From Rusavskia elegans (lineage: Eukaryota; Ascomycota; Lecanoromycetes; Teloschistales; Teloschistaceae): DNA of 64,000 nt. The notes under the pieces are model-generated. The model was not told the origin of the DNA. It saw only the letters and a list, made by a program, of their open reading frames with translations, and did not search any database. The stretch's first letter is position 1. Each line of letters opens with the position of its first letter. The DNA is taken from the NCBI GenBank assembly GCA_011316305.1, contig SAUG01000086.1, positions 186,001 through 250,000 on the forward strand. Direction: 5' to 3'. Positions 1 to 9,983 of the stretch are shown here, piece after piece. The position numbers and the translations under genes were made by a program.

Positions 1-91
1 TCATGAGATAATGACGTGTTTTTCGGTCCAAGGAAATATTGGTACCCTGATTCTTGCCGATGCCACCAACGCCGAATGTTGTAGAGCTCAT
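1..91 (-). CDS. Possible 5' end of a gene running off the left edge
   Basis: Reading leftwards from an ATG at 89-91, thirty codons stay open to the window edge. The peptide starts MSSTTFGVGGIG and continues with mixed polar residues. It lies 95 bases downstream of the stop of the next reverse-strand gene, which would be tight but possible spacing. There is too little sequence to recognise a family, and thirty open codons can occur by chance. An intron could also hide here. Confidence 0.25.
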   Translation of the reverse strand, partial: MSSTTFGVGGIGKNQGTNISLDRKTRHYLM

Positions 92-186
92 CCCCACCTT
101 GTATTATTAACATTCTATCACAGGAACCCTTCACTATCACTCTTGCATGTACAATCACAGCAATGTTTTGCCGGAGCTAAGTTAAG

Positions 187-1508
187 CTAAGCCCTTCCGT
201 ACTCTATGCGGTTTCCTCGAGGGCCCGCCAAGGCCGACTCCTTTTCGAATCTGATCACCTGGTTGATCAGGTCTTGAAATAGGACGACGGCGTGCGGCTT
301 ACCCTCGCCGTACATAGAGTGAATGCGTTGCACAATGGCCTGCAAGGTAAAAACTTGGTGTTCCTTCAATGTCTCTTCGTTGGCGATGCTGAATGCTCCA
401 TGGCCATCTCGCCAGCTCTGCTTCTTAAACCCACCATCTGAGGACCCCTTGGATAGCTGCGAGTACCATCCCACATAGGCTTTGGGCACTATAGCGATCG
501 TTGCTTTGCATCCACTACGATCGTCGTTGTATGCGTTCAGTCTGACGGTTGTCTGCTTCGATATCAATTGCAGATCAATTTCTGATCTCGAAGACCGGCA
601 CTTACTTTCTCTTCAGGATCATATACAAGATCGATGTGCATCACGCAATCCTGACGTCGGAGTCCACCTGCCCGAGCATTCAAGACGCGAAGGCGATCTG
701 TAAGATAGACTGCCAGTCAATTTTCTGAACAAGAAGGGTTGATGAAGACTAGATTGATGGGGAAGGTGTACATATCACAAAGAGAGGGAAAGTCGGAGCT
801 CTACCTTCGTGTCCCATATCCCGCCAGATGATCCTATCTTCCTCTTCCCAGACGAGGGGTATGTACACAAGCTTGGGAAGGCGGTGATATAGACGAGAAA
901 TTGTTAGGCCTCTGTCTCCCTCTAGCTTGCGTCCGCGCGGAAAAGTCTCATCCATTGGCCAATAGAAGAACTGCGAGTTACAGTCAGCTAAGGTGGAACG
1001 AAGGACCGTATCTTATATCACTGCTTACCTTTCCTCTTCGCACTTCGTAAAAAGCCTGTGTGAGCACCAAAGAAGCAAGATACTTCCCACCCAGCAGATG
1101 ATTAGCTGCCCGGGTCCCAGAGCCAGACATATTGAGGAGAGTGGTTGGAAAACGAAAACGACCATCCTGGTCTATATCACCGCAGATGTCCTTCCAAGGA
1201 GGTATCGTTGCCAGTTCGAGGTACCCTTCACGAAAGTGACCGTCGCTGTCAACACCAGGATAATCCTTCTCATGATCGGCTTCTTCGACATTTTCTTCCA
1301 TTTCCTGGTTATGCACGGGGGCTACATGGCCTACAACAGAATTGGAAATCTCGTCGATGATCGCTGATCCAAGGAGCTCGGGACCGGTGCTCATTGACTC
1401 TTCCCCCGCCGTGTCTGTTGAGTCGTACGAGTCGTCGGTCGGCATCGTTGGTAGATTCCAGAAGTTGGAAAGACTACTTTCCGCGGGCTGTTCTGATATG
1501 GGTGCCAC
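187..1508 (-). CDS. Four-exon orphan protein, 5' exon not found
   Basis: I do not recognise this protein. Four exons join cleanly: 1508-1029, 970-805, 697-606 and 555-187. The introns have good donors (GTAAGC, GTAGAG, GTAAGT) and AG acceptors, and the total of 1107 bases keeps frame, giving at least 368 residues. The first quarter is acidic and Ser/Thr-rich. The middle has repeated Asp/Gly motifs (DSDGHF, DIDQDGRF), and the rest looks like a mixed alpha/beta fold rich in Trp and Tyr. There is no signal peptide or membrane segment. The codon at 1508 is GTG directly after a CAG acceptor, and the frame stays open upstream without an ATG, so a 5' coding exon must lie further right. The gene is divergent from the next one. 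Confidence 0.5.
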
Positions 1509-2033
1509 CTGAGGGTTTATTGGAGATTCGTATGTATGTAGGACGGTTCGCCTGCGAGCATAAGCTTGATCTACGGAAAGTCTTCTGCTGTAAGGGGAAG
1601 CGATGATGGTTCTAGCGCATGCAAGAAGCCGCTCCCCAGTGCCCTCCTTGCTTCTATTTGCTCCGATTGTTTGCTCGGATTGTCTCTAGCTTTCTTCTCC
1701 CCTTCGTTGGCTCAGCTCCAACCCACAGATTGAGGGAAAACGCAATTGGGAAGCACCTGCACGCAATCGACCAATGCGCAGTATGGACGGAGAAAAGGTC
1801 AAGGATAGTAGGAAAAGTCCAGGCGGCCTGGGACACAACGGTACTCTCTCTACCCCAAACCCCTGACATCACTCACGCCAGAAGTCTGAGTAGAGCTGCT
1901 GATACGCTCTGGCAATTATCTAAACACCTAGCTGACCGGTCTTGCAGCTTCAGGCGCTGCTCGCACCAAAACCCCTGCAGTATAGTGCTACAATACCCTA
2001 TGCCCCGTGATTGAAGGTCGGGCCTAATTATCG
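1509..2033. other. Interval between two divergent orphans
   Basis: This interval should hold the missing first exons of both flanking genes. On the forward strand an ATG at 1772, with a second in frame at 1781, begins about 30 open codons (MRSMDGEKVKD). I could not join it in frame to the exon starting near 2034. On the reverse strand the frame of the left gene stays open to about 1686 with no ATG. Nothing else is visible. Confidence 0.4.
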
Positions 2034-3510
2034 GTGGCCAGTCCTGGATCCAATCACTCTTCCTATCAAGCCGAGAAGCGAGTCGGTACAGAGTTGTCCT
2101 TATTGCATGGAAAGGGAGAGCGCACAAGCGAAAGAGCGTCAATTGGTAGCTCGGGAACTTCTTCTGACGTAAGCAATATCTATGTCGAGGCGATACTTTC
2201 TGACTCCGTGACAGAGCGACCATAGCTATACCACGGACGGGGAACCAGGGGAAAGGATCGCAGATGCTTCTGGCGAAGGTCGACCTCTGGGATCTGCAAA
2301 CCGCGAGCCTCGTCGAACCAGGACTCCCAAGATAACAACACCCAAAGGTCCCCACGCCCGGCAACCTTTACGACGTCGATGTTCGTTTCGCGTCTTTTAT
2401 TGCATCGTCATCTGCTTGACCCTAGTCGCCCTCTTCCTACCGTGGGATATAACCAATGGATCCCAAGTTCTCATCCTTCAGAATATCGCCGATGTGGTAT
2501 CGCAAAACGCCATCCAGATGGTGTCTGCCTACCTCGCTGTGCAAGCCGCTATGGAGTATGGTGCTCAGCAACTGGCTGCTATCTCGTTTGCCCCTCGCAA
2601 CTCGTCACGACAGGAGATCGGTACAGGACTCGATGAGACGTACACTAGCCTTTCGCAAGTCCTAGCTGCAGGTAATGCACTGTACAATACCCCTGGGCTG
2701 GTCAGCCAAAAGCGAGCGGAAGCTATGAACTTCATCGTGTCCGAGGACTCGCCAATCTCGGAGCCTTTGCAGCGTTTCCTCAATCTGAGTTCACCTCTCG
2801 ACGAGGATCTTCTCAGGGTGGTATTGGATACTCTTGATGTTGCAGCTCTCGCCCTGAAAGAACAAAAGCGCACCGACAAGACCATGAGGTCGCTCCGTCC
2901 TATCAGCTATTGGAATCTGTTTGAGCGCATGGGTATCTGCCTTCTGGGTACTTCGACCCAAGAGCGTGTACTATATCACCGTCTCGCAGAGCATATCCAA
3001 ACCTTGTCTGATGCGGTCACACAGCTGGATGAAAGAGTGCGGAAGCTGCTGCAAGCGTTTATCAAGCTGGAACATGCGGCGAAAGATATCAGCAAGGCCT
3101 CCTTCGAAGAGCAACAGCACTTGCTGTCAATGAAACAGGAAGCAGCAGCCCAATTTAATTGGCTTATCCGGGCGGCTATCCAACTTCTCGCAGTCCCAAA
3201 ACCTCAGGCAATGGCATGGATCAGCAAGAATATTGAATTGGCTCAGGATATCCACGAGTGGTGCAATGGTGTTGTGATTTGGCTGGAATGCATGGCGACA
3301 CAGCTCCGGTACGCCAAGGTGTATATCAACAGGCTGATGGAGATCCTGCGGAAGCACAATACCGTCAAGTGGAATATCCAAGAGCAGGAACACGAGCTGG
3401 AGGAGTTGCGTGCTCAGGTGACCAACGGTATCTCGATGCTGCAGAACAACACTGCCGCGCGACTGCAGCTTCAGCAATTTGGACACCTGCAAATTGACCA
3501 TGTGAGATGA
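2034..3510 (+). CDS. Membrane-anchored helical orphan protein
   Basis: I do not recognise this protein. A 46-base intron (2169-2214, GTAAGC to CAG) joins an upstream exon, ending after a complete Asp codon, to a long exon 2215-3510. The joined frame covers at least 476 residues. It has a Ser/Arg/Pro-rich basic N-terminus ending in RRR, one strong transmembrane segment (about 20 residues beginning CIVICLTLV), and then about 330 residues of mostly helical sequence. The last part is Leu/Gln/Glu-rich and coiled-coil-like. The layout suggests a type II single-pass protein with a long helical domain. The first codon at 2034 is GTG and the frame has a stop at 2025, so the true start lies in an upstream exon. 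Confidence 0.55.
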
Positions 3511-4439
3511 GTACGTTGGGGTGATTGAGTCATATGTCGATTCAATCGTCGCGCCGAGGGGGATGGACAACTTTTCAGCCGAGTAGGGAGCGATGATATT
3601 AGAACCTCCTCCCCGGTGATAAATCAGGTCTTACGCCAACGACTGACGGACACAATGACCCCGCGCTCATCTCTGAGAGACCAGCGATGCATGATCAATG
3701 ATCACCATACGCTTGATCGCCATGAAGGTTGAGGAAAGCTGCGCAGCGGTGAGAGACATGGTCAGGCCAACCAGTCATACTTGTTACCATGCTGGAAACG
3801 TACAGTCTTTCGTATGGGAATGAGATAGAGGACTGTTGCGTCGGAATACGACATACAATTCATGCTTCGCCATGCATTTGTACTCTCCGATGAGAAGGCG
3901 TCAGTATTGTCAGCACTGACATGAACTGTTCCCTGGTCGCACTAACAGCCTCGGATGAGGAGACAAGAGTATGAAAGCATTGCCGTAGCCAGTCCTGTTG
4001 CTTCGTTCGCCTCTCTGTACGGATATGGTTGCTTGGATCTCATTCCACGATGGGACACTGCGATGCTCGCGGCTTTTCTTGGTTTATTCCCCACATCCTC
4101 TTCCTGCAGATTACGCTTGGGGTATCATCACAATTGATATACCAATGTGTGTGTTTCCGAACAATGTATTTGTCGTGTCTCACGTATGCATTATGCATCA
4201 TGTCGAATGATGCAAAAGGTCCTGGGCCTTGATTGCTGAATGCCATACTTCACGTCCAACAAGACGGCTGCCAAATAGCGGCTTCGTAGCAAAGAACCTG
4301 TATTCAGCTGCTCCCCCTATCCTGTAGAAGCAAGCCAATTCTACCTTCCTCTTGGGTTTTGGTATAAGTACTCTAAATCAGACTGATCGTAGTAGTACGG
4401 TGCTTTTGTTTTGAGTCTTGGTATTCTTGCTGCAGCCAG
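3511..4439. other. Gene-free interval
   Basis: I see no open frame with coding character, no RNA gene and no repeat here. Only short chance ORFs occur on either strand. Confidence 0.4.
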
Positions 4440-5049
4440 ATGGACTCGAAAGAGATGGCAGGGTCGAACGAAGAAAAGATAGATCTTGCCGGCTTTATCT
4501 CGGATGATTCCAGCTTTTATGGGGACCAGAAAAATAAAGGTAAAGCTGCGGACTTTGATCCTACGCCATTGCAGCGAAGGCCCGAGCGGAGGCCGAAGAA
4601 TACCAGTCGGCTTTAGCTTTATTGTTCTCATATGCGGACGGTGAGAAATCTTTGTCAAATCTCATGTACACCACAGCCAAGGTAGTGCGCTAACCCAATC
4701 CAGCTTGGCTTCCCATCCCTGGCGCATGGAAATCCTTGACGAGACATTATACGAAGTCGTTAAGCCAATATATGAAGACTTGCTACTTCGTAGAACTGGA
4801 CGAAAAGGTCGGAAACCCTTCGCTGTGACGTAAGCACCAAAGTACCCATCACTATCGGTGGTCAATTGACCTGCTGCACATACCAGCAATCACTACGAGA
4901 GATATTCGAATTTGAACAATCCCATCATGGGGTTGTGTCCAATATCAGACGAAAGTAACATGCCGAAAAATCCAATGAACCGTGACAATCCCAAAATTTT
5001 CTCCACCGGCCCCGAATCTATCTATCCTGCGATACCCCTGTCAACTTGA
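4440..5049 (+). CDS. Candidate small three-exon orphan gene
   Basis: I do not recognise the product. Exons 4440-4539, 4682-4829 and 4887-5049 join through GTAAAG/AAG and GTAAGC/CAG introns and total 411 bases, an exact 136 codons plus stop. The second intron has a plausible branch site (TTGAC) before its acceptor. The predicted protein starts MDSKEMAGSNEE, is acidic at the N-terminus, has a basic middle (LLLRRTGRKGRK) and an Asn/Pro-rich C-terminus, and has no signal peptide. Frame closure over three exons and sensible splice sites argue for a real gene. Against it are short length, an unusually long first intron (142 bases) and no recognisable family. The first exon reads on for another 25 codons if the first intron is retained. 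Confidence 0.35.
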
Positions 5050-5137
5050 CAAAGGCCGTCCAGTGTTACAATTTCTTCTAAGAATGTCAGCTTTCGGTGG
5101 TACTAAGTAAGATAAGACGGATGCCTCTTTCCGCATG

Positions 5138-5440
5138 TCAATCTGGACTACATAGACGCGGTATTGAAACTTCAATTGCTATATTCCACCATTGTTTATG
5201 AAACATCCATTTAGATCGAAGTCGTCGCAAATACTGCTTGAAACGGCCCGGCACAAGCACATATACGAGACGAGAGGTGAGATCTTCACCATTCACGACG
5301 TTGCTTAAAAGGGGGTCGCGCTGTATCTTTTTACACCTGCAGGTGGTTCCAAATATTGGCACTGTCTCCTTTCCCGATCGAATCCTTTCAAGTTCATGCA
5401 AGTCGACTTCCCGGGTGTAGCTATATCGGATGGGGAACAT
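5138..5440 (-). CDS. Doubtful hypothetical ORF, about 100 residues
   Basis: A single open frame starts at the ATG at 5438-5440 (MFPIRYSYTRE). The product is basic, with a RFKQYLRRLRSKW stretch, and shows no family motif, signal peptide or membrane segment. Amino-acid composition is protein-like, but the length is near what chance allows. It could be a gene remnant or an exon of a larger unresolved gene. Confidence 0.18.
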   Translation of the reverse strand: MFPIRYSYTREVDLHELERIRSGKETVPIFGTTCRCKKIQRDPLLSNVVNGEDLTSRLVYVLVPGRFKQYLRRLRSKWMFHKQWWNIAIEVSIPRLCSPD

Positions 5441-6008
5441 GTGGTCCCTCAATAAGCAACATTGAAAGGAACACCGGTTGTTGGGTCAGACTGTCACTGT
5501 AGAATGATTGGGAAAATGTCATTTTGTGGATGCACTTCATCGTGCCAATTGCAAACGCCATTTCTTGACGATATGCTCGAAGGAGATGATACAAACGTCC
5601 CTATTTTGTCTCATTGTGCTTGGAGACAGGCACGGAAAGTTATCGTGTCATGATCCGATAGGACGCTTTGAACAGAAGCTGCGCTTCACTTGAACTCAGT
5701 TTGATGGGCAGCCTTGTGCATTTGAACGTCATAATCTTAAGGATACATACAACCTAAAACAAGAAGGCTGCATGCTCCGCACGGGATTCACTTATCATGT
5801 CTTTGTTAGACGTCGGAGTGGTATCGCTTTTATGTTGAAAGATCCAGCTGCGAATGTAATCTCTTTCTTTCCTCGCCGGAGCTTTCAACAGAGGTCTATT
5901 GTCTAAAGCAAATGGCAAGCCCACATGGTGAGTCTATCTCAGGAAGCGACAAAGAGATTTCATACCATACTCCACCCCTGTTGGTACAGAAACATCTCCT
6001 CCCTACAT
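5441..6008. other. Gene-free interval
   Basis: Only short chance ORFs are present. This stretch lies downstream of the Ecm11-like gene and probably contains its 3' untranslated region. Confidence 0.35.
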
Positions 6009-7688
6009 TCATTTCCTACGGACAACATCTTGACCCGCACGCTTCAATCGATCCAGATCTTCCGCAACCGCAACCGTTCTTCTCTCAACCAGCTTTTGGC
6101 GAGCGGCAACTTCCTCTTCGAACTCCTTTGCAAGACCCCTCTTGTGCCGTCGGGCGTTCTTGAATTTGGAAAGTATCTGGCCAAAGTGTCCAGCCATGAG
6201 ATCACCGCATTCTTCGTATTGATCGATTGGAAGAGACGAGAAGAATTCCTGCCGCTGCGACTGGACATGTTCCCTAGAGCCGTCAAGTGAATGCAGGTGA
6301 AGCAACTTCTCATCTAGAGTCAATCCGTCTTCGAGAGACATGTTGCCGTTGCCAAGTTTGGTCGGCTGCGGAGCGGTGTCGAATGATTCGTCCGCCAGTT
6401 GCTGGAAGGTCATTTTCCTCAGCGCTTCAGGTTCGTAATCGAGGTCTACTTCTGCTTTTGCTGGGGAGGAAGTAGATTGCTTGATGCGATCGTTAGCTTC
6501 GCCGACGTCGCCCTGCATGGCTCCCACCTTACTCCTGCCGCCATTGGTAGGTACGGGCGGAAGGGGATTGTTGATTGGTCTCTCTGCGCCAGGCTCCGGG
6601 ATGTACTCATGCTTGATGTTTACAGCATCTTGATATGCACCTGCGGGCTGGTGCATGGGATTGCCGTCTCTCGGCTGACCTGGTCCTCGGGTGTTATCGT
6701 GGATCACCCTTGAATAATCGGCAGAGTTGGACGAGTGTAAAGATCTCGTACCCTCCATGTCAGATTCGTCCTCCCGGGAAGAAATTGATACCGATTTTTT
6801 CGAGGGGGCCATGCGGTGGCCTGGCATCTGAGGGCCTGACAATGCCAAATTTCTGGAAAGTTCTGCTCCACCTCCACTAGGGGTATCTGAAGGATTGCCT
6901 AGTTTTTGCTCACGCTTCACTTGGTGTGGTACCGGCTGGTTGGATTTCCTCTTTCGACTTGCAGATGTAGTCGAATCTACTGGTGAATGTCTGTCCAAAG
7001 TCCGAATCTCGTCAAGCATCATATTCTCGTTGTATTGAGTCTGATCATCAAATTCATCATCGCCGTCATCATCAGAGCCTGTTTTCACCCCATGATATTC
7101 TTGGGCACCCGCGCAATGGTCTGTGGCATAGTAGTCCAGAGACTCCCTGCTAACATGTGATGGACCACGGTTGCCCAAAAAGCCTTCTGGATGCACCCTA
7201 TTGCCGGATGTATCCTTGCGGCTGATGGGAAGGTTGTCAGGTTCGGTCAAGCCACTGCAGCGAGTAGTGTCATCAGCCGCTTCGCTATCAGTGTCAAACG
7301 TACCACGTGATTTAGGTTGTGCTGACAAGGCTCCATGGAAGGGAAGCCGGGTTTGGCCAACCGAGTTGGTCGTAGATGTAGCTCGTTGGGTAACTTGTGG
7401 CCGTTGAGCACCAGCATCCAATTCCGAGGGAACACGCTGAAATGGAAAAGCAGGCGTCGACACACGGGAACGATCTGCGACGGCTTGCCGCGAAGATACA
7501 CGCTCCTTCTTCTTTTCACTGGTGCTTCGATCTTCCACACTGTTGGGCGGAAGTCGACTATGAAGGCCCATGTCAGCCATTCTGGCCTGCATTCGTTCTC
7601 GCTGTTCAGCAGTGATAAATGGTTGCTCATCGTTCGGTGGTTTGTGGCGACCGCCAACAAAGGCTGATAAGCCTGACACGCCTGACAT
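6009..7688 (-). CDS. Ecm11-domain protein
   Basis: An intronless gene for 559 residues. The frame is open further upstream, but the start at 7688 (MSGVSGLSAF) begins the polar, Ser/Pro-rich body, whereas the extra N-terminal stretch looks untranslated. About 400 residues are low-complexity and probably disordered. The last 150 residues (from about 410) form the ECM11 C-terminal domain: a conserved run around LDYEPEALRKMTFQQL, then helices around the IDQYEECGDLM segment, ending in an Arg/Lys-rich coiled coil. In budding yeast Ecm11 acts with Gmc2 in synaptonemal complex assembly during meiosis. In filamentous fungi the domain is widespread and its role is less certain. The family call rests on the C-terminus only. 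Confidence 0.7.
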   Translation of the reverse strand: MSGVSGLSAFVGGRHKPPNDEQPFITAEQRERMQARMADMGLHSRLPPNSVEDRSTSEKKKERVSSRQAVADRSRVSTPAFPFQRVPSELDAGAQRPQVTQRATSTTNSVGQTRLPFHGALSAQPKSRGTFDTDSEAADDTTRCSGLTEPDNLPISRKDTSGNRVHPEGFLGNRGPSHVSRESLDYYATDHCAGAQEYHGVKTGSDDDGDDEFDDQTQYNENMMLDEIRTLDRHSPVDSTTSASRKRKSNQPVPHQVKREQKLGNPSDTPSGGGAELSRNLALSGPQMPGHRMAPSKKSVSISSREDESDMEGTRSLHSSNSADYSRVIHDNTRGPGQPRDGNPMHQPAGAYQDAVNIKHEYIPEPGAERPINNPLPPVPTNGGRSKVGAMQGDVGEANDRIKQSTSSPAKAEVDLDYEPEALRKMTFQQLADESFDTAPQPTKLGNGNMSLEDGLTLDEKLLHLHSLDGSREHVQSQRQEFFSSLPIDQYEECGDLMAGHFGQILSKFKNARRHKRGLAKEFEEEVAARQKLVERRTVAVAEDLDRLKRAGQDVVRRK

Positions 7689-8246
7689 GATGTTACAAGA
7701 TTGATGAAATAAGTTTGAAGGACGAAATAGCGGAACAAGACCAGGTGAATGAAATGTGGTAAAGTGAAGTCGATAAGAGGCAAGGTGGCAACAGAATGCA
7801 AAGGTTGAGAAGCCCAATTCTACTCAATTGATCAAAGTAGATCCGGTCAGAAAGTTTAAAGAACTTGGACGCATTTGAGCGACGGCCTGTAAGGGAAACA
7901 GATGAAGTGCAGGAAGTAGAGATTAGATCACCGCCTGGCGAAGGGTCTGCAAAACCAGAGCTAGAAATTCCTCGATCTCATCGCGATATACAGAGTGTCA
8001 AAGGAAACACCTCGAGAACCGCCAGCGCGTCACGGTCTGCATATTGGCACGTGATACTCGTACTCGTATCTGGCTTAGCGCATTGCATTTGCTCGGGCCA
8101 CGTCGTTCACGGCCAACGACAACAATTCGGCCACGACCATGTCCTCACACTTAAGACACGAATGACATACTTCCATTACCATGCGAAAACCTTACAACCG
8201 ATCATCAATCCTGCCGGTTGCCTGAAATCCCTTCATTTCCATCAAT
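7689..8246. promoter_or_regulatory. Shared promoter of the Ecm11-like and Yip1-family genes
   Basis: This 558-base divergent intergenic region contains a CACGTG E-box at 8048-8053, the core site of bHLH factors. A long forward frame crosses the interval but has no conserved features and ends just after the Yip1-family start. Confidence 0.35.
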
Positions 8247-9309
8247 ATGGCTATGATGCCTAGCGGAACGTCGGGAAACCCCTACGATAACCTCAACAAC
8301 ACGCAAATCGAGCAGGATCTTATCGACCCGGATGATGGTAATTCACCCTGAAGTACAGTTCATCGTTCATCACGGCTGATAGTCAGATTCAAGCCAACAT
8401 CAACGACCTCGATGATCCGATCGAACCGAATTCTGACCGAGCTCCTTTAACCGGCAACATCCAGAATCCACGCAATCCTCTGCCACAATCCTATCTTAAC
8501 TCCACCATACCAGGCGAAGACCGTCGAGCGCCTCAGAACACCATTGACGAATCAGTATGGGATACCCTTTCGCGGGATGTATTGGCAGTGTGGGAGAAGA
8601 TGCGCCAAGTCCTCTGGCCCAAATACCTGCTGGGGGGTTTCTTACAGCGAGGAGGCGGATTGGGAGGGGCAGAACGAGGCGAAGGAGATAGCCTTGCTGG
8701 TGGTTTCCGGGGCATTGCAGGCCGATGGCCGGATGCTGATGTTGTTCTCCAAGGGGGAATGAGCGAGGGTCTACGTGATTGGGATCTCTGGTACGATGAT
8801 AGCAAAAGTCTCCATTCCATTGCCTGTTCTACTGCTGACCACTATCTAGGGGTCCTCTTATCTTCTGCCTGTTGCTCAGCCTACTCCTTTCAATGACAGC
8901 CTCATCAGAACAGAAGACAGTCGTCTTCTCCGGTGTGTTCGCCCTCGTATGGATTGGGGAGGCGGTCGTCACAGCGCAGATCAAGCTTCTAGGCGGGAAC
9001 ATGTAAGAGAAGCAAGGTCTACTGGTTGGGGTCGTTACTGATGAAGCATCTACAACTAGTTCATTCTTCCAATCTGTCTGTATCATCGGCTATACACTAT
9101 TCCCGCTGGTTGTGGCAGCGCTGCTGAGTGCCGTTCATCTACCCATGATCGCGCGGATACCGGTGTATATTGTCCTCGTGGGGTGGTCACTGGCGGCAGG
9201 AATCAGCATCTTAGGAGGCTCGGGAGTTGTGAAGAATCGGGTTGGAATCGCAGTATACCCTCTGTTTGTCTTTTATGTTGGACTGGGGTGCTTGTGCTTT
9301 ATTAGCTAG
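8247..9309 (+). CDS. Yip1-family Golgi membrane protein (Yip4/YIPF6-like)
   Basis: Four exons (8247-8337, 8394-8790, 8850-9002, 9060-9309) encode 296 residues in frame. The N-terminal half is cytosolic and polar. The conserved block RDWDLWGPLIFCL, split by the second intron, is the Yip1-domain signature and enters the first of about five membrane helices (FSGVFALVWIGEA, FPLVVAALLSAV, YIVLVGWSLAAG and a short C-terminal span). Yip1-family proteins bind Rab GTPases and act in ER-Golgi and intra-Golgi traffic. The DLWGP motif and length fit the Yip4/YIPF6 branch best; Yip5-type members are the alternative. The first intron uses an acceptor after TTCAAG because the nearer CAG would break the frame. 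Confidence 0.8.
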
Positions 9310-9983
9310 GAAACCGGATTGATCTCTGACACATTCCCAATCCAACTGAGTATTTTGACCTCCCTTATGCAGCGCCGTTGCAGACGCTGCCTTAGCGTCC
9401 TTTAGCCGGCTGCCTTTCCGCATTCGAGTCAACCCCACCCGATCGTGCATCTGTTTCAAGGTACAAGGCCATTTTACGACACTCAGACCTTATGGAATCT
9501 CAGTGCTCCAGACCACCGCGCCCATTGCTTGCTCGAAGTCTTGCCTGAAGAGTGCTGTATCTTGGAGTTTTCAAGCCCGCCGTGAACAACATTTTCTACC
9601 TAAGCAACCTTCACCTCTTTGCGAACCTCGAAAAGCACATTTGACCGCCCGAACCTCCAGCTTGGACCGCTGGTAACGCCCCTCTGCTCATCTGCTGCCC
9701 TTTCACCGCAGCTACGCCCTTTTCGCCCGCTTCGTTACTACTTCGATATCAGAACTAGTACATACCTTTCCCCGGTCGCTTTACGACCGTCGCCTCATGA
9801 TATCATACTTTCTCCCAGACAACGCACAATCCACGAACACTCAGATCAAAAGAAACGCAAAAGAATCCTGATCTTTCTGGCGTCCAAACGTTATCCAGAG
9901 AGTCTGGACAGACACAGCTCAAGTTCATCGTATTCAACCCAATCCTGAGCGGCAACCTCATCCTGCCACATCCAATTCAAAAC
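9310..9983. other. Intergenic region and probable 5' leader
   Basis: Lies between the Yip1-family stop and the Ran-binding gene start. The part from about 9600 is rich in C and T with CAACC-type runs, typical of fungal 5' untranslated leaders. No gene is seen. Confidence 0.35.

Noticed and set aside
1619..2014. Forward 131-codon frame
   Set aside because: No conserved features; it overlaps the likely 5' exons of two other genes and stops before the helical orphan frame opens.
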